Positions 33,414-44,900 of a DNA stretch of 64,000 bases are shown here, in pieces. Source of the stretch: Liolophura sinensis (taxonomy: Eukaryota > Mollusca > Polyplacophora > Chitonida > Chitonidae); contig NC_088299.1 of assembly GCF_032854445.1 (NCBI RefSeq), positions 12,701,608 to 12,765,607 on the forward strand, written 5' to 3'. Made by a program: the position numbers and the translations under genes. The notes beneath the pieces are model-generated. The model did not search any database. It saw nothing but the letters and a program-made list of their open reading frames with translations, and was not told where the DNA came from. Position 1 is the first letter of the stretch, and each line of letters opens with the position of its first letter.

Positions 33414-33574
33414 GGATAAATAGGCCCATTGTATCATGAGGATAAATAGGCCATTGTATCATGGGGATAAATAGGCCCACTGTATCGGGGGGGAGGGGGG
33501 AATAGGCCCATTACATCATGAGGATAAATAGGCCCATTGCATCATGAGGATAAATAGGCCCATTGTATCATGAG
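33414..33574. repeat. 26-bp minisatellite, about six copies
   Basis: The unit is 'ataaataggcccattgtatc' plus 'atgagg'. One copy carries a G-run in place of the 'atgaggataa' portion (33486-33500). Confidence 0.9.
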
Positions 33575-35005
33575 ACGTTTCAAATGTAAGGCACCTTTGG
33601 CTGGCAGTCATTGACTCGCCAACTGTTTTCCTGTGTTCTGGATGCACAAATGACACATCTTCTTCTGAGGTTTTTGTTTAGACGCTCATGTTTTTGTAAA
33701 CGTAATCAAAAGTAGTTGCCTAACATTTGTGACAGGTCACGTGTAGCAGAATAGGACTTTATGTGAAAGATTTTGAACTAGAAATTCTGGCATTGCCTTT
33801 TGTCTAAGCGACAAGAAGAATGGAAAGAGAGCATGCTCTGTAACGGTCCGCTCAAATCGAAGACAATTTCACACATGGAATGTGTTTCTCGATCGAGATT
33901 TCGACGGAAAAAGCATATTAGTCAAACTGATATCAAGAATACCGCAAAGTTACAAATTCTGAACTTTAATAGCCTAAAAATATGCACAACGCATAGCAAT
34001 AAAAGATCTTAACAACACTGAATCAGGTCGAAAGATGAAGTCTTCGAGCTTCAATGAGTTTTAGCCCTAGGGGTTCAGCCAACTACAGTTTGCGCGCTGA
34101 CACAGCTAAACTGCAACAAACTCAGCTTTAAAAACAGCCACATTATGAAAATCAGCTCTTCATGGGAAACCGTGTTATCATACAAATATCATCATGCTAA
34201 ATTGTAAAAAGATAAAAGCAAGACTCACGTGCACATTTCTCCAAAATAAAAATATAACGCAACGATTGAAATAAAAACTTGATGCCATTTTGTCGAAAAT
34301 ACTCCCGTAGCACAATTATAAACCGCACTCCACATCCCATCTTCAGTGGTCGCTTCCCTGTGTTTCTAATTAGTTTTTATTCGTTCTTTCTGTTTTTATC
34401 CAGTTCACTGCTTTTCCAGTTTTCCCTGTGGTATTGCACATTTTTTCCATGGATGCAGTTCAGCACCCACTTTTTTTGCCGTTTCTGCCATCTAATGCAG
34501 CCTGAACAACCGGTTCGATTACATTCGGTCGAACTTCACCTAGTTATCCGCACCGCCATATGGTGAATTCTCAGCACCACTTTTCGCTGCCCACTCTCTA
34601 TCATACCCAACTACTGTACCGTTTTGTCTCGAAAACGCTTTTGTACGCTCCACGTATTTGTGCTATAGACTTTCTCACTGAATATAGGTTGTTTTTCTCT
34701 GATTGTTTTTAACGCCATTCTCAAGAGTCTTCACTGAATGTGGTCAGTGTTATAAGTGATGGAAATTAGCGTGTCCGAGGTAATATCACCTAAAGTTAAT
34801 AACGGACTTTCACATACGTGACGCACAGGTATGCACACCGTATTGGTGGAGGAGAATTAGTCGAACGAGCGTTATTGACTTATTTGTAGCCAAGGCCCAG
34901 TGTGAGCCCGGAGAGTGTATAAATTCCTTTGCCAAGACGGGGTACTGAACTCACACATCAGGGGTGCGACAACACAGTATTTTGAATAATTCTACACCAG
35001 TGGCG
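33575..35005. other. Unassigned sequence
   Basis: A 70-codon basic ORF (33800-34012) and a 95-codon hydrophobic ORF (34279-34566) were inspected; neither shows a recognised domain or convincing gene context. Confidence 0.4.
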
Positions 35006-35009
35006 TCTA

Positions 35010-35227
35010 ATATATTGCAAATGACATCACTGCATGTCTTAAATGTAATTCTGCTTAAGCCATGGTGCTAGTGGGCGAGTAACTTTCTACCATTTATGCA
35101 TTTACGTGAACAGTTAGAATAAAACTCTAACTGGGGTAAATTGAAAACAGGCCGTATCTCAACCGTTACGTGTGAACCCTTGCCAGCCATCACACTGTCG
35201 TCGCTGCTCTGGTTTTACTCTCTCTTA
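35010..35227 (+). repeat. Repeat C, long copy (left part)
   Basis: Shows the fullest repeat C: 'taattctgcttaagccatgg', 'catttatgcatttacgtgaa', 'cagttagaataaaactctaa', 'ggccgtatctcaaccgttac', 'cacactgtcgtcgctgctct', 'ggttttactctctct'. No A or B box or ORF is seen, so the class is unknown. It is interrupted by SINE A and resumes at 35486. Confidence 0.8.
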
Positions 35228-35485
35228 GGGCCTACGTGGCTCAGTTGGTTAGCGCGCTATCGCAGCGTAATGACCCACAGGCCTCTTACCAATGCGGTCG
35301 ATGTGAGTTCAAATCCAGGTCATGCTGGCTTCCTCTCCGGCCGTAAGTGGGAAGATTTTCCAGCAAGCTGCGGATGGTCGTGGGTTCCCCAGGGCTCTGC
35401 CCGGTTTCCTCCCACCATAATGCTGGTCGCCGTCGCATAAGTGAATTATTTTTGAGTACGGCGTAAATCATTTAAATAAGTAAAT
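35228..35485 (+). mobile_element. SINE A, full-length reference copy
   Basis: The tRNA-like head carries a near-perfect A box (gtggctcagttggttagcgc) and a B box (gtgagttcaaatccaggtca). The body continues with 'tctccggccgtaagtgggaa', 'cagcaagctgcggatggtcg' and 'ctgcccggtttcctcccacc'. The tail is 'cgcataagtgaattattttt', 'gagtacggcgtaaatcattt', 'aaataagtaaat'. It lies inside repeat C. A short 'ctct'/'ctgt' at the joints may be a remnant target duplication. ORFs on both strands over it are shadows. Confidence 0.93.
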
Positions 35486-35515
35486 CTGTGCTGTACTTCT
35501 TTAACTATATTAGAA
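35486..35515 (+). repeat. Repeat C, right part after SINE insertion
   Basis: 'ctgtgctgtacttctttaac' continues the repeat C order (consensus after 'ttttactctct' is 'atgctgtacgtcttt'), confirming that the SINE is nested. Confidence 0.7.
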
Positions 35516-36145
35516 ATTGAAAGGCAAGCGCCTAAAGTTCTTTCTTCCGAAATTTATTAAATCGTTTTTCATTGAGCCTGCCGGCAGCTGGGCTTACGGG
35601 TTATTAGAGCACGTTTCCCGCCTAAAGTAATTGGGATCTCTTCTTTGTCATGTATTGCTAATTCTTTTCCATTGAGATTATCGTTTGTGGGCAAATCAGC
35701 TCGTACAGTATTACTCATGTGTTGCAGGATGACAAGATGATTTGAACAGGGGACGCATACATTGCACGGGAAAAACATAACCCATTTTCAGAAAGTATGT
35801 GACATGTAATAAAGCAATCCTTTCTCAAGGTTGTATCTGATGCCCCGATTCCGTTAGCACGAAGATTTTGGGTGCTTTTTTTAGTGTGTTGTATTGATGG
35901 ACCCAACAAATCCGACGTCCCACCACCCCTTCTCGTGACAACGTTACTTTTCATTCCATTCCCGGTGAAAATTTGAACATTTGTAACCAATATGTGGGAC
36001 ATCCGGTTGACCTATGTGGAGCAATAGGTCAGTTGCGTGTTCTTGATTGACAGTTCGGAAAGATTTATTTCTCGAGCTGACCATGCTCAACTATTTGTGG
36101 AAGATTCTATAGTGATCTGAGGATCCGATGTAAAGTATTCCAGAA

Positions 36146-36223
36146 ATCTTGTCACCCAGTAAACAGATGCTGAATAAAACAACTATCTTGTCACCCAGTA
36201 AACAGATGCTGAATAAAACAACT
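36146..36223. repeat. 39-bp perfect tandem duplication
   Basis: 'atcttgtcacccagtaaaca' followed by 'gatgctgaataaaacaact' occurs twice head to tail without a difference, which suggests a recent event. Confidence 0.93.
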
Positions 36224-36384
36224 ATACTCCAACCTTTGTGAAAACTATAATGTCGGCTCATATCGAGGTGTGGTTAGGATTGTCTTATTTTGGTGGCCGC
36301 CTTAGGAAGATTTCCTTGACTTTCTTGGAGATAGGAACTTAAGCCCACGGACATATGCAGGTCATTTTTCGTTATCATATGTTT

Positions 36385-36505
36385 CTCCCTGGCTCTGCCC
36401 GGTTTCCTACCACCATAATGCTGGCTGTCGTCGTATTACTGAAATATTTCTGATTGCACACAATTCCAAGCAATTAAATCAATAAATCAACAAATAAATA
36501 AATAC
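36385..36505 (+). mobile_element. SINE A, 3' fragment
   Basis: 'ggctctgcccggtttcctac', 'caccataatgctggctgtcg' and an AT-rich end with repeated 'aataaat'. Confidence 0.82.
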
Positions 36506-36924
36506 ATTGACCTAATTAATAAAAACTGTTGAAGGACGGCTTTAGATACAAATCAATAATATCAGGAATATTTAGAGCATCAAATGTCTTTACTTTCGGA
36601 TGTGACCTATACATGTATCAGATGACTGAACGTGTAGTTCAAATGGGAAGTTATTGGGTATACATATAGTCCTTTCTCTTTACCGGAACTCCTTACATGG
36701 GGGAAAAAGTATTAGGATCGACCTTACTGTAAAATGATACTCTCGTGGCTTATTCAGGGAAGGAATGTTCTGTATGCTCTCCACCAGTCTCTAAAACTGT
36801 GAATGGGTTAACAATTAAGGTGTTGTTGGACTCTCTGAAGAAACACTCATGTACACGGCACTACAGATCAATGTCTGATAGATACAACACACTCGACTAT
36901 AATTTAGATCACTGGTTCACCGAC

Positions 36925-37130
36925 AACAGTGTAACAGTTGGCAAATGGTCACACTTAACCGGTGAAATCCGGCCTCTTGTCCAATTACCTCATTTAGGGT
37001 TTTGTTCTATAGTTTTTCGTGTAAATGCCTCAAAAGAAGCAAGTCATCCCCCTCCCTCCACTCCTTCAGCACCTCTCCTGGAAGTAGAATTAGGTAAAAA
37101 AAACACAGTGGTGTTAAATACAATTTCTTG
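36925..37130 (-). repeat. Repeat C copy
   Basis: Read on the minus strand: 'ggccggatttcaccggttaa', 'gtgtgaccatttgccaactg' and 'ttacactgttgtcggtgaac'. The plus-strand right end has 'gaagtagaattaggtaaaaa', also present in the copy at 56485. The 146-codon plus ORF (36745-37185) crosses this copy and is probably not a gene. Confidence 0.7.
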
Positions 37131-37696
37131 GATATCACTGGTTCTGAATTACCCAAAATGCGCTGTTCTGATCACATTAAGGTAATAAGCACGTGTATCA
37201 CGACTGTCGTTACACATACTTGTATATCGTATTCCAGGGTTAAGAGACTCGGATTTCGCGGTTGTACACTAAATTTGTACATATTACAACGTTGGTTTCT
37301 CAAACTAGTGATCACAAAAGTTGTATTTTTTTGTGATCTGCATTGGCACTCTTCAGGGAAACTCGGTCTGTGGAGGAAATTATCAATTTCTTCTAAACAA
37401 CTTTCTCAATACTTTCATTTAGCTTAATTACGTGTAAACCATAGTGTTAAGGGACAAGCTCGAGTGTTAAATTTGAGCAATGTTGTGAACAATTAGTAAG
37501 TAAAAAGAAGCCTGAGGGTGAATTAACTGGACGTCACAGGTGACCAGACGCCAATTATCACACTGTTCATACTGTTTTGATTAAATCCACTTTAGCTTAC
37601 GGGGTTTTTTTTTGTCCTTTTTTATGAAACTTTACCCAATCTGTTGCCCAAATTGTTCATACCATTCAACTGTAAAAAAGAAACGAAGCTGCAAAT

Positions 37697-37846
37697 ACTG
37701 TTTTCATGAAGGTTAATACATTACTGTTTTCATGAAGGTTAATACATTACTGTTTTCATGAAGGTTAATACATTACTGTTTTCATGAAGGTTAATACATT
37801 ACTGTTTTCATGAAGGTTAATACATTACTGTTTTCATGAAGGTTAA
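37697..37846. repeat. 26-bp minisatellite, nearly perfect, six copies
   Basis: The unit is 'actgttttcatgaaggttaa' plus 'tacatt'. Copies are virtually identical, pointing to recent expansion. Confidence 0.95.
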
Positions 37847-37849
37847 ATA

Positions 37850-39695
37850 AGGCAAATGCTCATTTATTTGTATAGTTTCTTTCATTGATACGTACAGAAC
37901 TGTACTCGGGATTTTTCGGTCATGCTTATAGCTGAAAGAAACACCAGAGTATCCGGAGTAAATTACTTCCCCTTTGCCTCCTGACTTGAATGAACAGCGG
38001 ATTCCAGAATTCAACGTCGTTGTTTTCAGTTTCACTGGAGTAAGCTTGAAAGGGCTCTTAATTAACCGACTCAATTCAACCCAAACCTATCCATGTTGTG
38101 ATGGAAACTATACTTAGCTGCAGATGTGTGTTATAGGCCCCTGTCTGCGTTTCCCCATTTTCACCAAGCTACGCTGCAGTCTTTTAACTTAATACTCTTC
38201 AAAGAGCTACAAAATGGTTAATGAAGGTCCTTCATCGTAACTTTAACATTGTGCCATGTTTGCAGTTTTATCTCGTTTTGTGTTCTATAGCATAGAGTCC
38301 ATCTGTTGGAGCTGTGACACTGTATCCCATGTTGCCAAATGGCAGGTTAAAAAATCAGATCAATTGAAACCGGTGTCCCATGGAAATGCCTTTGGCGATG
38401 TCGGCTTGTTGAAACTAAATCTATCCAATTAATCAGTACAAAAACAGCTGTTTGATTAACGAGAGTGCGTATGACTCTGGCCTGGATTGAGGGAAAAAAG
38501 GGAAATTAGCGTGTAAGAAACCAAACAAAATCTGTAGATAAAAATACTAAACGTTTTGCGAAGGTGTTTTAATTTAAATTCACCAGATGTCTTGGGAACT
38601 GAGTTTTTCGGACAACCACAGCGAGCAGGTCATGGTTTGCGAGTTTACTGTTCTCCCATAAAACGCTGATGGTCTCCAGATGGTCTGTGTTGTGAGAGTC
38701 GTTGCTTCTGTCTAAAGTCAAACCCTGTACAAAATTGAGTAAAGAAAAAAAAGGAACAGAAATAAAATCCAAACAAATCCAAGAAAAACAACAATAAAAG
38801 CTTCGCGTTGCACAAATACCTGCAGGGGAAAGGGCTACATTCTGCTTGAACCAGACAGTCGGAGTGCTGGTGGCTCTATCCCCCCACATTTATGTCTCAA
38901 TTAACCCTGGGTGCTAGGGAGACAAACGTCCATAGTAGGCTTATATGTTTGACCTGTCGGTTATCCTTCATGAGGAAAACAAACCGGATATAAAACTTGC
39001 CCCAAAGCGTGGAATCAGGCTAAAACAAGTTTGTTTACAGTAGGCGGACCTCGTTTATTTGACACCAAAATAAGTAAAACGGCATGTGTACACGTCGGGG
39101 CTAACTGGAACTGTATTCATACACTACAAGCTCGTCAGAAAAGAAGGGGATTCGGTCTCCCTGTGTGTTTGTGAGGTCAGTCAACCAGTAAGTCAGACAC
39201 TAACGCAGTCCTACAACAATGAAAAACACGTTAAAGTTAGTGATTACTCTAATGATTACCCACCTGACTGAGTAACTAGTTACACAAGCATTAAACTAAT
39301 AAGACAATAAAATCAAAACAGTAAGGATTCAGCCGTCCAATCAATGCATGTAAATGCCCTGAGTTGGACCAGTTACTCAAAAGACATCAATAAATAGGGC
39401 TCCACGCCCAATGAATTCGTGTTACAGGATAAAATTGATTTCTATTGCTGATTTAATTGTTTGTACAACTGGCCCATGCGGCAAAACTCAATCATCTTTT
39501 CTGTAAACTTGCCGATGGTCAGGTTTAGTAGGGAGGAGATAAAGCTTCCTCCGCCTCAAAAATGAAAACAAAATTCTGCTCTTTACTAGGTTTTTTTTTT
39601 TGGCCGTGCAACACTAAAATACTGTATCGGTTTGAAAATAAAGTGAGTTTATTTCCTAGGAGATTTTAAGTGGGGTTTTTGTAACGTCTAGTAAA
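37850..39695. other. Unassigned sequence
   Basis: Two minus ORFs (37817-38074 and 38569-38889, 85 and 106 codons) are non-repetitive but unrecognised. No repeat family seen. Confidence 0.4.
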
Positions 39696-39699
39696 CTGA

Positions 39700-39905
39700 A
39701 ATTGACATCAGTGCAGTTTCGTTTTACCCAATTGTGCTTAAGCTACGGTACTACCAGCCTTTGCAAATTGCTACTTTGTAAGTATTTAAATGGACAATGA
39801 TAATAAAATCTTCACTAGTGATTATTTGCCAGCTATCACACTATCATCGCTGCCCTGGTTTTACTTTCTATGCTGTATTCTTTTATATTTTTTCTGTGAA
39901 ATGTT
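39700..39905 (+). repeat. Repeat C copy
   Basis: 'attgtgcttaagctacggta' begins the copy, and 'atttgccagctatcacacta', 'tcatcgctgccctggtttta' and 'ctttctatgctgtattcttt' complete the 3' half. Confidence 0.75.
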
Positions 39906-40044
39906 TCACATGCTAGAAGGCGGTCTGGTTCCTGGATACATAAAACGGCACAGGCACGGAATGAAACAACAGCTCCTGAGCAGGTGCCTAAAGCTTCATG
40001 ACGTAAAGCCCTTCCTCCCCATAAAGCCCTTCCTCCCCATAGGC

Positions 40045-40230
40045 CTTTGAGCTCTGCTATCGCAGGTCCGAATCCACTACGTCAGCTGTGTTTTTAAGTC
40101 AGAACATTTTGTCTTATAGATAGTAAAGATTAACGGTTGTCTGTGGGTTCAACGAATTTCTTCCGTCCGTAGGTCTAGCCGTGTAGATGCATACTTCCTG
40201 AGAACGGCGTTAAACACCAATCAAATAAAA
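40045..40230 (+). mobile_element. Decayed SINE with B box and SINE A-type tail
   Basis: 'ctatcgcaggtccgaatcca' resembles a B box, and the end 'gagaacggcgttaaacacca' plus 'atcaaataaa' is a SINE-type tail. The middle differs from SINE A. Confidence 0.55.
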
Positions 40231-40235
40231 ACTTA

Positions 40236-42515
40236 TTTCTGGCTAACTTATTTCTGTCGACTCTTCCTGGCTAAATGGCTGATATTTCAAGACAAGTTTT
40301 ATCAATGGCTTTATGCTGCTCGCCACGAAGACAGAAAATCGAAACGAATATCATGCTAATACATATTAGGACGCGGAGGCAACGCAGACAAAGACTTTGG
40401 TTAAGTGAGCAAATCATTACACAAAAAAGTTTGTATGTTCTTAGTTGTTGTGGGGTATCCGGAAACCAGTTGTGCGTTCCTTTAATGCTGTTAAAACCAT
40501 CTCTATATAAGCTGAAAGTATTGTCCACTGCATATTCCTTGTTTGTATGTTTGCTTAGGATTGCGAACTCCGAGTTTAACAAGCGCACAACCATTTGTCA
40601 CCATGTGTTGAGAAGATCCTTCATCAAACTGGTCAGTGATTGTTTATTTACACTATGAATATATCTTCGACAAGCTTTCAGATTTTCCCAGCTTTATCCA
40701 TCAGAAGAATTTCCTTCGAGGAAAAATAAAATACATACGCTTTGTGGAACTGTTTCTTTGTTTCTTTGGGAAGTTGCTGATCGCCGTAGGCAATGATCAC
40801 CTAAACGTTAGCAATCGAATTCACAGAATGAAAGACTGTTACACTGGGCGTATATAAGCCAAGTCGTGATGTGTAATATACCACATTCATTTACCCAAAC
40901 AACTGGGCGTAAAATTCATGTAAGACTGAATCATGCTTTAGAGCGAGATTTGCATGTTATCACACAGGCTACCCGGTGTCAGTCAACTTCAAGGAAATGC
41001 ACATTGTGGAGCGCGATTTTTTATTTTGCAGAACTCTATCCTGTCAGTTGGTTCGTGCATTTCCTTTAATGACATTGGACGTGTTGATGGTGTTAACAGT
41101 GCCTTTTATATATAAGCGAATCTATTTGTAACGATTCCTAGAGGAACGGTTTCATTCTTATAAATGCCTCTCTTACTGACAGCCCCTTTAAGAAACAACA
41201 TGTACGAGCTGGATGTTAACAACGAGTTATCCCCCATACAGCATAAATACGTATATAAATGGATTCAGGCTGAGTTAATTCACAATTTACTTTACTTGTT
41301 AGCCTGTAGTGCCATAGACCTGGATATAACTCCCAAAGACCAAAATCATGTTAGTCTGTCTTCATGGCATCAATTAGAAAATCTGATCCCACGGCCTCTC
41401 ATGCACAATATGCATGGATACCGGGCATATCAAATGGACAAGCATAGAGATGACACAAAGGCTGTGTGTCGGTACGAACTTTATCCCAATGCCTACAAAC
41501 ACACACACCTGGCGGTAAAGTGTCAAGAAAAAATAATACTAATAGAAAAACCGCTACACAAAGAACAACTCAAAATAGGTATGTAGGTAAAACCATAATT
41601 GTGATAACTGCACTTTTTGTCCAATTAACACTGAGCAAGCATACATCATAAGCACATATGTGCTAGGCCTACAGGTATAGGGCTAATCTCCTTCTGTAGC
41701 CATACTTTCACACGTGTTGTTCTGAAACAGTGACAACACAGATGCTGTCATTTACAACTGACTGAAGCCTCAGATGAATGGAGCAACAACAGTTTTATTT
41801 GTTTATTCAGTCCTCAAGATCTGCTTCACTTACTCCTATTTATAAAGGTGATCAGTTTTATGAGTGGAGGAAACCGGAGTGCTCTGGTTATACCACGGGG
41901 TAAAAGCATTGGCAATTATGATATTGATGAACTTCCCAAACTGTGACGTACAAATTTGCACGCCATATTAAAGGAAGACAAATGGTCTTCAACGAACATA
42001 AAACGTTTTGTTGTCACTAAGGCATTTTCCAAAAGGGACAACGCTAGAATCTACAAATTTCCTGTGCAAAGCCGGGGAGGAACCCACACACGTGCGCCAA
42101 GTCGCATACTTTACTCGAACTACCATTGACAGCTAGCTGATTTCTGTGGATGGATTTTAAGATTAAAACAGATAGAAATGTGTTATTTCAAATTTAAAAA
42201 AGAAAAGAAAAAAAATGAAAGAACAGGGAAAATCACCAGCAACGATAGGGACTATTCTTTGAAAAGCACACATAACGATTTACATGTGGCCAAGAGTTAT
42301 TCCCCTTACATTATGCATATACATTAAGTTTGCGACAGACGGCAATTAATTTCCTGTTTACGCACATGTTCACGCACAATACCCTGTGGACGCTGGACTC
42401 ATGTGGATACGTACCTCCCAGAGACGTTTAATCTATATGCACCCTAGGGATAATGATCCCCGTGGAGGCTTTTGGTTTTAACAAATATTATAAAACTATA
42501 TACCGACACATTTGA
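40236..42515. other. Mostly unassigned sequence
   Basis: Overlapping opposite-strand ORFs at 40271-40658 and a 140-codon ORF at 41164-41586 (next entry). No repeat family was recognised. Confidence 0.4.
41164..41586 (+). CDS. ORF of unknown status, 140 codons
   Basis: ATG-initiated and non-repetitive, with a TATA-like 'cttttatatataagcg' about 60 bases upstream of the ATG. The peptide has an amphipathic central part (VYKWIQAELIHNLLYLLACS) and a basic C-terminus. No family is recognised and codon use does not stand out, so it is listed only as a possibility. Confidence 0.15.
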   Translation: MPLLLTAPLRNNMYELDVNNELSPIQHKYVYKWIQAELIHNLLYLLACSAIDLDITPKDQNHVSLSSWHQLENLIPRPLMHNMHGYRAYQMDKHRDDTKAVCRYELYPNAYKHTHLAVKCQEKIILIEKPLHKEQLKIGM

Positions 42516-42519
42516 TTTT

Positions 42520-42650
42520 CATTTATTTATTAGTCGTTGAGCGCCATACTCAAGACTAACTCATACAACGGCGGCCATTTTGTGGGAGAAGGATGAGTGC
42601 CCGCTGTAAACCACCGACATTTGGCAAGTTAATGACAACCTGCTTAGCAA
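42520..42650 (-). mobile_element. SINE-like fragment, tail first
   Basis: 'tttcatttatttattagtcg', 'catactcaagactaactcat' and 'acaacggcggccattttgtg' parallel the SINE A tail in reverse. It then diverges into 'gtaaaccaccgacatttggc', shared with the fragment at 15326. Confidence 0.6.
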
Positions 42651-42998
42651 CTGACCGTTGGTTACTGCCAGCACTCGGGATTTGTTCACTATTAGCACGG
42701 CCAAAATGTTGACAAGGATATTAAATATCAATCAGATAGATAAGTCACATACATCAAATAAGAAAAGACCTATAAATATTGATATAAAATATTTTCGATC
42801 GGCTTCAAACGACTTGAAAGTGAACTTCAGAGTTTTTTTCTTTAAAACTAAAATTTATCAGAATGAATCGATGATGACATTTTTTATTATTATATCTTCC
42901 TATCATTTTTATACATACATTCAATTTGCAGCTTATGTTTGGCCATGTTCAAGCCGCACACATCTAAACATACCTGGTATATAATTTGCTCAAAACGC

Positions 42999-43553
42999 CA
43001 TGACCTTCTCCCCTTGGGATCGGCAAAAAAGGAGCGACTTTCTCCCCTTGGGATCGGCAAGAAAGGCGTGACTTCCTCCCCTTGGGATCGGCAAGAAAGG
43101 CGTGACTTCCTCCCCTTGGGATCGGCAAGAAAGGCGTGACTTTCTCCCCTTAAGATCAACAAGAAAGGCGTGACTTTCTCTCCTTGGGATCGGCAAGAAA
43201 GGCTTGACTTTCTCCCCTGGGGTCGGCAAGAAAGGCGTGACTTCCTCCCCTTGAGATGGGCGAGAAAGGCGTGACTTTCTCCCCTTGGGATCGACAAAAG
43301 AAAGGCGTGACTCCCTCCCCTTGGGATCGGCAAGAAAGGCGTGACTTCCTCCCCTTAAGATGGGCAATAAAGGCGTGACTTTCTCCCCTTGGGATCGGCA
43401 AGAAAGGCGTGACTTCCTCCCCTTGGGATCTGCAAGAAAGGCGTGACTTCCTCCCCTTGGGATGGGCAAGAAAGGCGTGACTTTCTCCCCTTGGAATCGG
43501 CAAGAAAGGCGTGACTTTCTCCCTTTGGGATCGGCAAGAAAGGCGTGATTTCA
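42999..43553. repeat. 34-bp minisatellite, about 16 copies
   Basis: The unit is 'gacttcctccccttgggatc' plus 'ggcaagaaaggcgt', with period 34 checked between 43081 and 43115. Since 34 is not divisible by three, one reading frame walks through all three phases of the unit every 102 bases. All three minus frames are nevertheless open for 132-159 codons and encode the same 34-residue cycle containing SHAFLADPKGRKSRLSCRSQ. No start context, signal peptide or flanking coding sequence supports a gene. Confidence 0.93.
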
Positions 43554-43561
43554 AAGTTGTA

Positions 43562-43710
43562 CTGGAGCCGACTCCACAAAGCCATTTACTGACTTAAGTC
43601 AAATTTTAACAATGCTTACTTTTTGGTAATGGAGGTTGAAATTTGGACACATTTTTGTTAAAATGATATTGGGACCTATGTCGGAAACGGCTTTGTGAAC
43701 TCGACTCCAG
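43562..43710. mobile_element. Short hairpin element abutting the minisatellite
   Basis: 'ctggagccgactccacaaag' + 'cc' (43562-43583) and 'ggctttgtgaactcgactcc' + 'ag' (43689-43710) are inverted repeats matching at 19 of 22 positions. Inside, 'attttaacaa' and 'ttgttaaaat' also pair. The size and structure suit a tiny MITE. A related 'gacttaagtca' motif recurs near 49240 and 49395. Confidence 0.6.
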
Positions 43711-43714
43711 GGGG

Positions 43715-44570
43715 CTATTGTTTAAAAGTTTATTGAAAGTTAAGTCAGAATTAAATCTTAAAATCAGTCCAGTCAAACAACTAACACGACTTTTACGTCC
43801 AGAATAAAGTTAATACAGCTAATTGCGAATTCACGTTTAAACATCTGGGCCCTGGGTCTTTCAGATGGCCATCCACAACGTAACCAGAATTGTGACATTG
43901 CTTTTTAACATGGAGGCTCAGGACCGCTAATGATGTGGACACAGACCCCCCATTACAACTTCCGTTTTTCGGTAGTTCTGTGTATTTTAGGATGTAAAGT
44001 CTTTTTTGCTGCCAGCCTGCCGTTTTTGGTGTACAGGTACATGCTTGGTATCAAAATGATGGAAATTGTCTTAGCTTTGTACAGGTGTGAGTTTTAATGA
44101 TGAAAGTTTGAAGTTCTGGGCGAGAGGACACAAGGAGACAGGTGGTGATGAGGCTGCGAGTGACGTCCCCTTGGCGTTGCCTGGCACCCCTCCCAGCTGC
44201 CGGCATAGAAAGGTCCAGATTTTGACAGTCAACCTATGGTTCAAGAATTTTATGGCTTCTTTCTCACAGGCTGGGCCTGGTATGCACCAAGCTTATTGGC
44301 CACGGAATGTTTGGGACTGAGCTACAGCGCTAAACGTTAACATTGTCGCTTATGGAGGTCTGTGGCCATATCACGAAAAGGGGAGATTAGTGATGGACAC
44401 AAAAGCCTATACACCGCTGTGTATAATTTTCTTCGTGGCGTAACTCTGGAAGTTACCTCCCTTAGATCATGGATCAATTCAAGCTACATTGTTACAAGTG
44501 ACATAAGGTTACACGAGAGCGTTGATTTGCCTTTCTTAATATGCAGTAAATTTGTCATGAATTGTAGTGA
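43715..44570. other. Unassigned sequence
   Basis: A 77-codon ORF (44087-44320) and a 70-codon ORF (44362-44574) are present, with no recognised motif. Confidence 0.4.

Positions 44571-44574
<4 letters not shown>

Positions 44575-44656
<82 letters not shown>
44575..44656. repeat. (AT)n microsatellite, about 41 dinucleotides
   Basis: A pure AT run, with a shorter one at 44882-44900. Tyr-Ile ORFs over it are artefacts. Confidence 0.97.
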
Positions 44657-44658
<2 letters not shown>

Positions 44659-44900
44659 AGAAGTGACACATTTGTTTCTTTGTAAACAAATTTTGTGCGA
44701 CTACTTCTATAGGTTAAATTGTATTAAAATAGGTATTACTATGGATCAGGGAATCGGTGATTGTTAATGTACGCAAATACGTAACAACTACACCGAAATC
44801 AAACGTGTCTCATGTTTGAGTGACATTTTGTATCATTAATTTGTCATGCTATGTGTAATATATAGCGGAATTATATGGCTGAAATATATATATATATATT

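Noticed and set aside
33414-33574. Short regularly spaced repeats resembling CRISPR
   Set aside because: Units are contiguous with no spacer sequence.
35141-35471. ORFs on both strands at 35141-35440 and 35286-35471
   Set aside because: They are shadows over a full-length SINE and repeat C.
36745-37185. 146-codon plus ORF as a gene
   Set aside because: Its central part is an antisense repeat C copy, and the flanking codons show no domain.
40271-40658. Opposite-strand ORFs of 107 and 127 codons
   Set aside because: They overlap each other and show neither recognised motifs nor splice context, so chance openness is likely.
42890-43585. Four long minus-strand ORFs as a repetitive protein gene
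   Set aside because: All frames are open merely because the 34-bp unit has no minus-strand stops; no gene context.
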